A stretch of DNA of 64,000 nt from UKL13-3 sp040387195 (GTDB lineage Bacteria > Bacteroidota > Bacteroidia > UKL13-3), in contig JAZKEF010000004.1 in assembly GCA_040387195.1 (NCBI GenBank), positions 62,001 to 126,000 of the forward strand, in the 5' to 3' direction. Below are positions 43,278-51,373 of this stretch, piece by piece. The translations under genes and the position numbers were made by a program. Every line of letters starts with the position of its first letter. Position 1 is the stretch's first letter. The notes under the pieces are model-generated. The model saw only the letters and a list, made by a program, of their open reading frames with translations, ran no database searches and was not told the origin of the DNA.

Positions 43278-44600
43278 ATGAAAATAGCTGTAGTAGGAAC
43301 AGGTTATGTAGGATTGGTTACCGGAACCTGTTTTGCAGAAGTAGGAATTGATGTTACGTGTATTGATATTGATCAAAAGAAAATTGATAACCTCAACAAA
43401 GGTATTCTTCCTATTTATGAACCCGGTCTGGAAGAAATGGTTACACGCAATGTTGATGCAGGTCGTTTACATTTTTCAACCAGTCTTGTACAAAGTATTC
43501 AGGGCTGCGATGTAGCATTTATTGCTGTAGGTACACCTCCGGGTGAAGATGGCAGTGCCGACCTCAAATACGTGTTGGGTGTTGCGCGGGAGATCGGAGA
43601 AAACATCAACGATTATATTGTGGTGGTAACCAAAAGTACTGTACCTGTTGGAACAGCCGTAAAAGTAAACGAGGCTGTAAAAGCAGCATTAGCCAAACGT
43701 AATACTTCAATTGAATTTGATGTGGCCAGCAATCCTGAATTTTTGAAAGAGGGTGCAGCAGTTGATGACTTCTTAAAACCCGATCGTATTGTTGTGGGGA
43801 TACAATCCAAAAGAGCTGAGGACATCATGCGCAAGCTATACAAACCATTTTTGCTCAACGGACATCCTATAATTTTTATGGACATCCCATCTGCCGAAAT
43901 GACCAAGTATGCAGCCAATGCCATGCTTGCTACCAAAATCAGTTTTATGAACGATATCGCCAACCTATGCGAAATTATGGGCGCAGATGTAAATCTGGTA
44001 CGTAAAGGAATTGGAAGTGACCCACGGATCGGTAATAAATTTATTTACCCCGGAATCGGATACGGTGGATCATGTTTCCCGAAAGATGTAAAAGCTTTGA
44101 TTCAAACCGCTGCAGAAAACGGTCATAAAATGCGTATTCTGGAAGCAGTTGAAGATGTGAATGAAGACCAGAAAACCGTATTGTTTACCAAAATACTTAA
44201 ACAATTCAATGGTCAGCTTAAAGGTAAAACATTTGCACTGTGGGGACTTTCGTTTAAACCCAAAACAGATGATATGCGCGAAGCTCCTTCATTGGTGATT
44301 ATCGAAAACCTGTTAAAGGCCGGAGCCAATGTAAAAGCATTTGACCCTGTAGCCATGCATGAAGCAAAAAAAATGATTGGTGAACAAATTACCTATTGCA
44401 AAGATCAGTATGATACATTGATTGATGCAGATGCATTGTTGATTGCAACTGAATGGCCTGAGTTCCGTTCTCCTAATTTTAATGTAATCAGTAAACTGAT
44501 GAAATCACAAATTATTTTTGACGGACGCAATATTTATGATATTGAAGAGATGAAGGAACTTGGTTTCACCTACCATTGTATCGGAATCCGTACAACCTAA
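43278..44600 (+). CDS. ugd: UDP-glucose 6-dehydrogenase
   Basis: A 440-residue NAD-dependent enzyme that oxidises UDP-glucose twice to UDP-glucuronate. The NAD loop GTGYVGLVTGTCFAEVG opens the protein; EYGLEE-type PIYEPGLEEM, VGTPPGEDGSADL, KSTVPVGTA and NPEFLKEGAAVDDF are family marks, and the catalytic Cys lies in GYGGSCFPKDVKAL (about 258-271). The C-terminal domain has GLSFKPKTDDMREAPS. Its product is the substrate of the UXS-like decarboxylase at 30375-31343. The 3' end overlaps the RluA-type gene tail-to-tail by four bases. Confidence 0.97.
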   Translation: MKIAVVGTGYVGLVTGTCFAEVGIDVTCIDIDQKKIDNLNKGILPIYEPGLEEMVTRNVDAGRLHFSTSLVQSIQGCDVAFIAVGTPPGEDGSADLKYVLGVAREIGENINDYIVVVTKSTVPVGTAVKVNEAVKAALAKRNTSIEFDVASNPEFLKEGAAVDDFLKPDRIVVGIQSKRAEDIMRKLYKPFLLNGHPIIFMDIPSAEMTKYAANAMLATKISFMNDIANLCEIMGADVNLVRKGIGSDPRIGNKFIYPGIGYGGSCFPKDVKALIQTAAENGHKMRILEAVEDVNEDQKTVLFTKILKQFNGQLKGKTFALWGLSFKPKTDDMREAPSLVIIENLLKAGANVKAFDPVAMHEAKKMIGEQITYCKDQYDTLIDADALLIATEWPEFRSPNFNVISKLMKSQIIFDGRNIYDIEEMKELGFTYHCIGIRTT

Positions 44601-45280
44601 AATGTAGTTTCAATCATCACCTTTTCTTTGGTAACAGGATGTGTAAATGCAAGCCTTGTTGCACATAAAGCAATGCCTCCATCCTGTAACGGTTTGGGGG
44701 CATTGTATTTTACATCACCTACAATCGGGAAACCAATCTTTGAAAGTTGAGCCCTTATTTGGTGTTTACGCCCCGTGTGAAGTGTTATTATCAGTCTGGC
44801 ATTTTTCCCCTGCATACCCACCACTTCATATTCCAGTTGAGCACGCTGGCTGCCTTTTACTTCCTTATCAAATGCCTTAGTTATTCTTCTCGAATCATCC
44901 CTGAGTAAATAATGTGTAAGGAGTGCTTTGGTTGGATGAGGTGTTCCATTGACAACCGCTGTGTATATTTTCTCTACATCCCTTTGTTTGAATGCTTCAT
45001 TCATCCTAACTAATGCTTTACTGGTTTTAGCCAGCAATACAATGCCACTTACCGGCATATCCAAACGATGAATAACCCCAAGAAAAACGTCACCCGGTTT
45101 TTGTTTCGAAATTTTTATATACTTTTTTACCTGCTCTTCCACCGATTCCGGTTTACCCTCTTCGGGTTGCACAGGCTCCCCTGCCCGCTTGTGAACAGCA
45201 ATCAAATGATTATCCTCGAAAAGGATATGCAGATCAGTAAATGTGTTGTTGTGCAAATGTGTTGTTGTTGTTTTGTTCAA
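44597..45280 (-). CDS. RluA-family RNA pseudouridine synthase
   Basis: A 227-residue enzyme that converts uridine to pseudouridine in rRNA or tRNA. The catalytic Asp lies in GVIHRLDMPVSGIVLLAKTS (about 69-88), and the other family motifs are LFEDNHLIAVHKRAGE, the LEYEV strand and LHTGRKHQIRAQLSKIGFPI. No S4 RNA-binding domain is present, so it is the short RluA/TruC type. The N-terminal residues MNKTTTTHLHNN come from a TTTGCACA-type repeat in the DNA and are probably either a real but low-complexity lead or upstream of a non-ATG start. The target base is not predictable. Confidence 0.9.
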   Translation of the reverse strand: MNKTTTTHLHNNTFTDLHILFEDNHLIAVHKRAGEPVQPEEGKPESVEEQVKKYIKISKQKPGDVFLGVIHRLDMPVSGIVLLAKTSKALVRMNEAFKQRDVEKIYTAVVNGTPHPTKALLTHYLLRDDSRRITKAFDKEVKGSQRAQLEYEVVGMQGKNARLIITLHTGRKHQIRAQLSKIGFPIVGDVKYNAPKPLQDGGIALCATRLAFTHPVTKEKVMIETTF

Positions 45281-45362
45281 TATTCTTTCCCGATAAATCG
45301 GGGATGCTACAATCGTTTTTTAAATCTTCCCCTCCTGCTTTTTTCAATCCGCACACCCATTG

Positions 45363-45381
45363 ATCTGCACATTTGCACATT
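45363..45381. repeat. TTTGCACAT-type repeat between panB and RluA-type gene
   Basis: ATCTGCACATTTGCACATT lies directly beyond the panB stop, and the inverted ACATTTGCAC is at 45251-45260 within the first codons of the RluA-type gene. It belongs to the same family as 32501-32542. Confidence 0.4.
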
Positions 45382-46195
45382 AATATTGTTCTTTCTCATT
45401 CGGAAAGTCTACCGATTTTACATCGGCAACATATTGTTCAACCGCACCTTTTATTTCATCATATAAATTAAGATAACGTCTCAAAAACTTGGGCGAAAAC
45501 TCCTTATTGATTCCAAGCATATCATGACTGACCAATACTTGTCCATCCACCCCCGAACCGGCCCCAATTCCAATAATCGGAATCTTCACCGTTTGGGCAA
45601 CCTGCGTAGCCAGCTTGGATGGAATTTTCTCCAGTACAATAGCAAAACAGCCTGCTTCTTCCAGCAACTTGGCATCCTGAATGAGTTTTTGTGCCTCCTC
45701 ATCTTCTTTGGCTCTTACTTCATATGTACCAAACTTATAGATGCTCTGTGGCGTCAACCCCAGATGTCCCATTACAGGAATACCCGCTGTTAAAATACGT
45801 TTAATCGACTCCACAACTTCCTCTCCGCCTTCAAGTTTGATAGCATGAGCCTCTGCCTCTTTCATGATGCGTATGGATGATACCAATGCCTCCTTGGAGT
45901 TTCCCTGGTAAGAACCAAAAGGTAAATCCACCACAACCAGCGAACGTTTCACCGCGCGGGTTACCGATGAGGCATGTGAAATCATCTGATCCAGCGTAAT
46001 GGGCAAGGTTGTTTCAAAACCATGCATCACATTACTGGCCGAGTCACCTACAAGCAATACATCAATCTTGGCATCATCATAAATACGCGCCATCGAATAA
46101 TCATAAGCCGTGAGCATGGATATTTTTTCACCGCGCACTTTCATCTCCTGTAAAATATGCGTGGTGATTTTTTTGATTTCCTTGTAAGTACTCAT
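45380..46195 (-). CDS. panB: 3-methyl-2-oxobutanoate hydroxymethyltransferase
   Basis: A 271-residue enzyme for the first committed step of pantothenate (coenzyme A) synthesis, transferring a hydroxymethyl group from methylene-tetrahydrofolate to alpha-ketoisovalerate. Motifs are ISMLTAYDYSMARIYDDAKI, VLLVGDSASNVMHGFETTLP (metal-binding Asp), VVDLPFGSYQ, KLEGGEEVV, VMGHLGLTPQS, and IGIGAGSGVDGQVLV with the catalytic Glu/Asp region. The ATG at 46195 (MSTYKEIKKI) is used; an open frame ten codons longer runs into the divergent gap. panC and panD are not in the window. Confidence 0.96.
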   Translation of the reverse strand: MSTYKEIKKITTHILQEMKVRGEKISMLTAYDYSMARIYDDAKIDVLLVGDSASNVMHGFETTLPITLDQMISHASSVTRAVKRSLVVVDLPFGSYQGNSKEALVSSIRIMKEAEAHAIKLEGGEEVVESIKRILTAGIPVMGHLGLTPQSIYKFGTYEVRAKEDEEAQKLIQDAKLLEEAGCFAIVLEKIPSKLATQVAQTVKIPIIGIGAGSGVDGQVLVSHDMLGINKEFSPKFLRRYLNLYDEIKGAVEQYVADVKSVDFPNEKEQY

Positions 46196-46284
46196 GTGTA
46201 AAGGTTTGCTGTCAAAGGTATACAAACCTTTGATGAAGACAAAGCAACCAATTTTTGATATAATCGCACTACCATATCGATATC

Positions 46285-47193
46285 ATGCGCATTTTTTTAG
46301 GTTTACTGCTTTGGGGAGTTTTCGGATCCTGTAACAATACGTTGGAGGTTTATGGAGATGATTATGTCGAAACCGCTGTGGTGTATGGTGTTATTGACAG
46401 GATTCAGGATTCGCAGTTTGTGAGGGTAAATAAAACATTCCGCAATACCTCTGCAGCTTCAGAGGTGCTTAATATTTATGACTCCCTTTGTTTTGAACAG
46501 GTTTCCGTACAACTCACCTTTTTACCGGGCACCCAAACTGTTACACTCATTCCAATTCCACGTCCCGGTATTGTGTCGAACCGCAGGGACTTGTTTGCCA
46601 TTCCTACTTCGGCATACGACAACAAAGCCGAGAAGGTAAAACTTATTGTAACAAATGAACTCACGGGCAAGGTATTTACTACTACCCAACGGATATTGTC
46701 TCCACCTGCTTTTTCAAGACCTTTTCAATTGTTGTTTACCTCACAGCTGAACATTATAGGCTTTACACCTTCAAATGGAGACTCATACAATGGTACCATC
46801 CGCATGTTTTACACCGAAAATACCGGTACCGGTGATCTTGACAAAATATTTGATTTCCCGGTAGCCCAACCCTTTTATTCCGGAGGATTACATTTCGAAA
46901 TTGAAGGAAAAAATTGGATGTATGCCGCCCAAACCATTTTAGGGAACGGAACCGGCAAAATCCGAAAACTTAAAAGTTTTAGTTTTTACATATCAGCCGA
47001 GAGCGAAGATATGGGTGACTATCAGCAATTGCGCGTACCATCCATACAGATTGTTCAGAAAAATCCGTTATATTCTAATATCCAGGATGCTATTGGTTTA
47101 TTTACCACCAGGGGGTCTTCTGAACAAAAAAATGTATTACCCGACAATGGTATGAAACTCCTGTTAAAACAAAACCTAAACATTGATTCTTAA
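46285..47193 (+). CDS. DUF4249-family lipoprotein (first of a tandem pair)
   Basis: A 302-residue lipoprotein with lipobox VFGSC (Cys16). The mature domain opens with the family-type VETAVVYGVIDRIQDSQFVR and RVNKTFRN, and the C-terminal half contains FSFYISAESEDMGDYQQL and a ARGSSEQKN-like TTRGSSEQKN. DUF4249 proteins are common outer membrane lipoproteins of Bacteroidota, often next to a TonB receptor; none is adjacent here. Function is unknown. The next gene is a paralogue 39 bases on. Confidence 0.8.
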   Translation: MRIFLGLLLWGVFGSCNNTLEVYGDDYVETAVVYGVIDRIQDSQFVRVNKTFRNTSAASEVLNIYDSLCFEQVSVQLTFLPGTQTVTLIPIPRPGIVSNRRDLFAIPTSAYDNKAEKVKLIVTNELTGKVFTTTQRILSPPAFSRPFQLLFTSQLNIIGFTPSNGDSYNGTIRMFYTENTGTGDLDKIFDFPVAQPFYSGGLHFEIEGKNWMYAAQTILGNGTGKIRKLKSFSFYISAESEDMGDYQQLRVPSIQIVQKNPLYSNIQDAIGLFTTRGSSEQKNVLPDNGMKLLLKQNLNIDS

Positions 47194-47217
47194 TATACCA
47201 AACAATCAGAATACTAC

Positions 47218-47225
47218 TATATTCG
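47218..47225 (+). promoter_or_regulatory. Candidate -7 box TATATTCG close to an ATG
   Basis: A TAnnTTCG box ends eight bases before the ATG at 47233, so a transcript from it would be leaderless or nearly so. It could give the second DUF4249 gene its own expression. Confidence 0.35.
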
Positions 47226-47232
47226 CACCTTT

Positions 47233-48222
47233 ATGAACGTATTTAAAACCTGCATACTATTACTGTCAATCTGTTGGTTGGGAGCTTGTAAAAATGATAT
47301 TGAGATTAATGCTCCATGGAAAGAAATCCCTGTTGTGTACGGATTTCTGGATGTGAATAAAGACACCCAGTACATCAGGGTACAAAAGGCCTATCAAAAC
47401 TCAACAGACCTTACAACTGCTGAAGGAGCCCAAGTAAGCGACTCTCTTTATTTCAAAAATGCAGTGGTTGAAGTGGAAGGCGTAACATTTACCAAAATAA
47501 CCTCAATACCTAAAAATTCAGGCTTTTTTGCAAGTGATGTGAACTTCATTTACCAGGCAAAAATGGCGATCAATCCCAATGTAACCTACCATCTTAAAAT
47601 TACAAGCGGAGAAACCGGCTTATCTTATACCTCTGCTACCAATATTGTTGCAAAAGCAGATATCATGACCATTTCACCCAACTATAAATTATACATAAGA
47701 CCTTACCAGGATTATAACCGGATTCAATTTCAGTTTAAACCCGGTGCCAGAGCTTCTTTGTATGATGTAGCCATACGCTTTTGGTATAAGGAATACCCGG
47801 TAGGCAATCCGTCAGGTTTTGAACTGAAGTATATTGACTATTTTCTGGATAAAAACTGGGTTGTGGATGCCCTTACACTTGCTTCTGGCAAAAGTTATGT
47901 TCCAACTTCCCGTCAATGGATTAATTATATTAAAGGAGCCCTTACGTTGAACAGTGCAGTAACCCGCGAGTTCCACCAAATTGATTATGTAGCTACCGGA
48001 GGTAGTAAGGAAATGAAAGACATTATTGACCTGAGTAAACCGAGTGCCGTAATTGTGCAGCGTAAAACCGATTATTCTAATATAACCAATGGATTAGGGA
48101 TTTTTAGCAGCCGCAGTGAAACCGTCAAAACAAACCTCCTGTTCCAAAACGATACGGATGATAATGGGTTCGACTCCAGCAAATATTACCTTGTAAAAGA
48201 CCTTCCGAACTTCATTTTCTAA
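47233..48222 (+). CDS. DUF4249-family lipoprotein (second of a tandem pair)
   Basis: A 329-residue lipoprotein with lipobox LGAC (Cys19) and the same opening pattern as the gene before it (IPVVYGFLDVNKDTQYIRVQ against VVYGVIDRIQDSQFVRVNK), plus IIVQ/ TTRG-like VIVQRKTDYSNITNGLGIFS near the C-terminus (the first protein has IVQKNPLYSNIQDAIGLF). The two are clear paralogues that arose by tandem duplication and have diverged. Role unknown; surface-exposed or periplasmic binding is the family guess. Confidence 0.8.
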   Translation: MNVFKTCILLLSICWLGACKNDIEINAPWKEIPVVYGFLDVNKDTQYIRVQKAYQNSTDLTTAEGAQVSDSLYFKNAVVEVEGVTFTKITSIPKNSGFFASDVNFIYQAKMAINPNVTYHLKITSGETGLSYTSATNIVAKADIMTISPNYKLYIRPYQDYNRIQFQFKPGARASLYDVAIRFWYKEYPVGNPSGFELKYIDYFLDKNWVVDALTLASGKSYVPTSRQWINYIKGALTLNSAVTREFHQIDYVATGGSKEMKDIIDLSKPSAVIVQRKTDYSNITNGLGIFSSRSETVKTNLLFQNDTDDNGFDSSKYYLVKDLPNFIF

Positions 48223-48230
48223 ACGAGACC

Positions 48231-48335
48231 TGTCGGTAAACTGACAAATTGTACGGGTAAAACGTGGCATTTTTCCTCTTTTGTGTCACTCTTACGTTCA
48301 AAAACTGCCATTTCCCCTTTGGCACTGTCATTGAT
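48231..48335 (+). promoter_or_regulatory. Candidate dnaK control region
   Basis: TGTCGGTAAACTGACA (48231-48246) is an inverted repeat with arms TGTCGGT/ACTGACA (one mismatch), continuing into AATTGT; a related CTGTCATTGATAAATTGT follows at 48325-48342. TTGGCACTGTCATTGAT (48319-48335) matches the sigma-54 pattern TTGGCAC-N5-TTGCW except for A in place of C at the -12 end. An operator and promoter for heat-shock control of dnaK is the inference. Confidence 0.45.
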
Positions 48336-48369
48336 AAATTGTGTTTAATAAAATTATCAAAACACGATT

Positions 48370-50268
48370 ATGAGTAAAATTATTGGAATCGACTTAGGAA
48401 CTACGAACTCCTGTGTTGCCGTTATGGAAGGTAATGAGGCAGTAGTAATTGCCAACAGCGAAGGGCGCAGAACCACTCCTTCCATTGTTGCATTTTTAAA
48501 AGACGGAGAACGTAAGATTGGAGATCCTGCAAAACGCCAGGCTGTTACCAATCCAAAAAATACCATCTATTCAATTAAACGTTTTATGGGACATACCTTC
48601 AGCGAAATTGAAGGAGAAACCAAACGTGTACCTTATTCAGTAGAAAAAGGTGACAACAACACACCTCGTGTGAATATTGATGGCCGTATGTATACCCCGC
48701 AGGAAATTTCAGCCATTATTCTTCAAAAAATGAAGAAAACTGCTGAGGATTATCTTGGACATGAAGTAAAAGAGGCAGTAATCACTGTGCCTGCATACTT
48801 TAATGACGCACAACGTCAGGCTACCAAAGAAGCCGGAGAAATTGCAGGATTAACCGTAAAACGTATCATCAACGAACCTACCGCAGCTGCACTGGCTTAC
48901 GGTATGGATAAAAAAGGAATTGACCAGAAAATTGTAGTATTTGACTGCGGTGGTGGAACACATGACGTTTCGGTACTTGAGCTGGGCGATGGTGTATTTG
49001 AAGTAAAATCAACTGATGGTGATACCCACTTAGGTGGTGATGACTTCGATCAGGTTATCATTGACTGGTTGGCTGATGAATTTAAAAGTGATGAAGGTAT
49101 TGACTTGCGTAAAGACCCAATGGCTTTGCAACGGTTGAAAGAATCCGCTGAAAAAGCAAAAATCGAGTTATCAAGCTCTACCCAAACAGAAATCAATTTG
49201 CCTTACATCATTCCGGTAGATGGTATTCCAAAACATCTTGTAAAAACATTGAGCCGCGCCAAATTTGAACAATTAGCCGACTCATTGATTAAACGCACCA
49301 TCGAACCTTGTAAAACTGCGTTGCAAAATGCCGGTTTAAGCACAAGCCAGATTGACGAAATCATCCTGGTAGGTGGTTCTACCCGTATCCCTGCTATTCA
49401 GGTTGCTGTTGAAGCATTCTTCGGCAAAACGCCTTCTAAAGGAGTGAACCCGGATGAAGTAGTTGCTTTAGGAGCTGCAATTCAGGGTGGTGTAATGACA
49501 GGTGAAGTAAAAGACGTTCTATTGCTGGATGTAACTCCACTTTCATTGGGTATTGAAACCATGGGTGGTGTAATGACCAAGTTGATTGAGGCCAATACAA
49601 CCATTCCGAGCAAACGCAGTGAAACTTTCAGTACTGCAAGCGACAACCAGCCAAGTGTTGAAATTCATATCCTGCAGGGTGAACGCCCGATGGCCCGTGA
49701 TAACAGAACACTGGGACGTTTCCACTTAGACAGTATCCCTCCTGCTCCGCGTGGTGTTCCTCAGGTTGAAGTATCATTTGATATTGACGCCAACGGTATC
49801 TTACATGTAAGTGCCAAAGATAAAGGAACCGGTAAAGAGCAAAAGATCCGTATCGAAGCTTCAAGCGGATTGAGCGATGAAGAAATCAAACGCATGAAAG
49901 CTGAAGCAGAAGCAAATGCTGAATCGGACAGAAAAATTAAGGAAGAAGCAGAAAAAATTAACGCTGCCGATACCTTGGTTTTCCAAACAGAAAAACAACT
50001 GAAAGAGTACGGAGATAAAATTCCTGCAGATAAAAAAGCACCAATCGAAACCGCTGTTGCTGATTTGAAAAAAGCGCATGAGAGCAAAGACATTGCTGCT
50101 ATTGATACAGCAATGGAAGCTCTGAACACTGCTTGGACCGCTGCTTCTGAGGATTTATACAAAGCAACACAGGAAGCTCAGGGTGGTGCAAACCCGGGTG
50201 CTGAAGGTGGTACTGAAGGGCAAAACGAACCTAAAGTACAGGATGTAGATTACGAAGAAGTGAAATAA
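48370..50268 (+). CDS. dnaK: Chaperone DnaK (Hsp70)
   Basis: The 632-residue Hsp70 chaperone. The ATPase domain (about 1-380) has the phosphate loop GIDLGTTNSCVAVMEG, IINEPTAAALAYGMD, VFDCGGGTHDVSVLELGDG and VGGSTRIPAIQ; an ordinary DLGGGTFD-type site reads DCGGGTHD here. The substrate-binding domain (about 385-505) has LLLDVTPLSLGIETMGGVM and NQPSVEIHILQGERPMA, and the lid ends in a Gly/acidic tail with DVDYEEVK. The length is normal. grpE and dnaJ are not in the window. A candidate stress promoter lies upstream and a strong terminator downstream, so it is a single-gene unit. Confidence 0.98.
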   Translation: MSKIIGIDLGTTNSCVAVMEGNEAVVIANSEGRRTTPSIVAFLKDGERKIGDPAKRQAVTNPKNTIYSIKRFMGHTFSEIEGETKRVPYSVEKGDNNTPRVNIDGRMYTPQEISAIILQKMKKTAEDYLGHEVKEAVITVPAYFNDAQRQATKEAGEIAGLTVKRIINEPTAAALAYGMDKKGIDQKIVVFDCGGGTHDVSVLELGDGVFEVKSTDGDTHLGGDDFDQVIIDWLADEFKSDEGIDLRKDPMALQRLKESAEKAKIELSSSTQTEINLPYIIPVDGIPKHLVKTLSRAKFEQLADSLIKRTIEPCKTALQNAGLSTSQIDEIILVGGSTRIPAIQVAVEAFFGKTPSKGVNPDEVVALGAAIQGGVMTGEVKDVLLLDVTPLSLGIETMGGVMTKLIEANTTIPSKRSETFSTASDNQPSVEIHILQGERPMARDNRTLGRFHLDSIPPAPRGVPQVEVSFDIDANGILHVSAKDKGTGKEQKIRIEASSGLSDEEIKRMKAEAEANAESDRKIKEEAEKINAADTLVFQTEKQLKEYGDKIPADKKAPIETAVADLKKAHESKDIAAIDTAMEALNTAWTAASEDLYKATQEAQGGANPGAEGGTEGQNEPKVQDVDYEEVK

Positions 50269-50285
50269 TCTTTAACGAATACAAA

Positions 50286-50327
50286 AAAAATGGCCGCTCA
50301 GATTTTGATTTGAGCGGCTATTTTTTT
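50286..50327 (+). terminator. dnaK terminator
   Basis: Arms GCCGCTCA (50293-50300) and TGAGCGGC (50311-50318) around a 10-base loop, with A-rich and T7 flanks; it can act in both directions. Confidence 0.88.
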
Positions 50328-50351
50328 ATTTTACGTCCAGACTAAACCCCA

Positions 50352-50711
50352 ATGGATACAAAAACATGCCTCCAATGCGGCTCCCAGATCAGGGGCCGTA
50401 TTGACAAAAAGTTTTGTGATGACCAATGTCGCACAACGCACAACAATCATTTAAAATCAGATACTAATCTGATGCGAAACATCAACAATATCCTGCGTAA
50501 AAACCGCAAGATTATGAGTGATTTTGTCCCCCCCGAAGAAACCAAAAGTAAAGCTACACGTATGCGGCTCGAAGAAAAAGGATTCCGTTTCTCCTACCAT
50601 ACACATACGTATACCAATAAGGTGGGAACCACTTATTATTTTTGCTATGAATATGGATACCTGCCGCTCGATCACGACTATTTTATGCTTGTGAAATGGG
50701 CGAAGGATTAA
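50352..50711 (+). CDS. Small zinc-ribbon protein of unknown function
   Basis: A 119-residue protein. The N-terminal third is a zinc ribbon: CLQCGSQIRGRIDKKFCDDQC (about 6-26) with the four Cys arranged C-x2-C ... C-x3-C, as in the DUF2116-like ribbons. A helical linker (about 32-70) and a compact aromatic-rich C-terminal part (FRFSYHTHTYTNKVGTTYYF) follow. Conserved proteins of this build are frequent in Bacteroidota, but no function is known to me. The left palindrome of the transposase element starts 18 bases after its stop. Confidence 0.75.
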   Translation: MDTKTCLQCGSQIRGRIDKKFCDDQCRTTHNNHLKSDTNLMRNINNILRKNRKIMSDFVPPEETKSKATRMRLEEKGFRFSYHTHTYTNKVGTTYYFCYEYGYLPLDHDYFMLVKWAKD

Positions 50712-50728
50712 ATATTGTCATTAATGAA

Positions 50729-50756
50729 ATAGCTTAGGGTTTAAGCCCTAAGCTAT
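50729..50756. repeat. Left palindrome of the RAYT element
   Basis: Eleven-base perfect arms ATAGCTTAGGG (50729-50739) and CCCTAAGCTAT (50746-50756) around TTTAAG. The same core is at the right end in a longer form. Confidence 0.85.
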
Positions 50757-50798
50757 ATGTATATCTGAAAATCATATTCACCCTATAAATTCATTAAT

Positions 50799-51237
50799 AT
50801 GCCCCAATCCTATCATAAAATCTGGATACATGCTATCTGGTCAACCAAAGAAAGAGCTCCTTATATTGTTCCTGCAATAGAAAGCAGAGTCTTTAATTTT
50901 TTTAAAAGAACAATTCTTATTTACAGGTTGTAAGGTCAGTATTATCAATGGGATGCCCGACCATGTACACTGTTTATTTTTATTAAGTAAACAAAAATCT
51001 ATTTCGGAAGTCATCAAGCAAGTTAAGGGAAGTTCATCTCATTTTATCAATGAACAGAAGATGCTTCCTTTAATGTTTGCATGGCAAAACGGCTATGCCG
51101 CATTTCCCGTTAGTGAACAGGCCATAAGTAAAACATACCAGTACATCAAAAACCAAAAAAGCCGTCATGCAGAAAAACAATTTGACGCAGAATATGATAT
51201 GCTTTTAAGAATGTATGGATTTAATCCGGAAAAATAA
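50799..51237 (+). pseudogene. Frameshifted REP-associated tyrosine transposase (Y1_Tnp)
   Basis: The ATG at 50799 begins MPQSYHKIWIHAIWSTKERAPYI, a typical RAYT start, but this frame stops at 50935-50940 after 45 codons. The next frame continues with KEQFLFTGCK, MPDHVHCLFLL (the HuH metal/catalytic motif, HVH) and TYQYIKNQKSRHAEK (the catalytic Tyr region), stopping at 51235-51237. Joining them needs a +1 shift (or loss of one T) at the T7A4 run at 50897-50907. The intact protein would be about 145 residues, normal for RAYTs. The break looks like inactivation or a sequencing error in a homopolymer. Confidence 0.85.
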
Positions 51238-51292
51238 TTCTCCCCTAAATATAGCTTAGGGTTTAAACCCTAAGCTATATTTAGGGGAGAAT
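51237..51292. repeat. 56-bp perfect palindrome at the right end of the RAYT element
   Basis: Every base from 51237 to 51292 pairs with its mirror: the left half runs ATTCTCCCCTAAATATAGCT then TAGGGTTT, the right half is its exact complement. It begins on the last base of the transposase stop codon and contains the whole left-end core. It could be the recognised end hairpin and also a transcription stop. Confidence 0.9.
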
Positions 51293-51373
51293 GTCAACAA
51301 AAAAAATTTCCTATCCGAAACAATTACCCTAATTTACAGGTATAACTGCAAATCAGTTTTCCTTTGCTCCAAT

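Larger units (their letters stand above)
50729..51292 (+). mobile_element. RAYT/IS200-like element bounded by palindromes
   Basis: A Y1-type (REP-associated tyrosine) transposase reading frame lies between two palindromes that share the core TAGCTTAGGGTTTAA.CCCTAAGCTA, the arrangement expected of IS200/RAYT elements, whose transposases recognise hairpins. The element is about 560 bases. No target-site duplication is expected for this class, and none was sought beyond the palindromes. Confidence 0.75.

Noticed and set aside
43080..43376. Minus-strand 98-codon frame upstream of ugd
   Set aside because: It overlaps the first 100 bases of ugd in antisense and shows no recognisable domain.
50890..50912. 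Programmed frameshifting in the transposase
   Set aside because: The needed shift is +1 (or -2), while the common programmed shifts of insertion sequences at A/T runs are -1, so inactivation or a sequencing slip is simpler.
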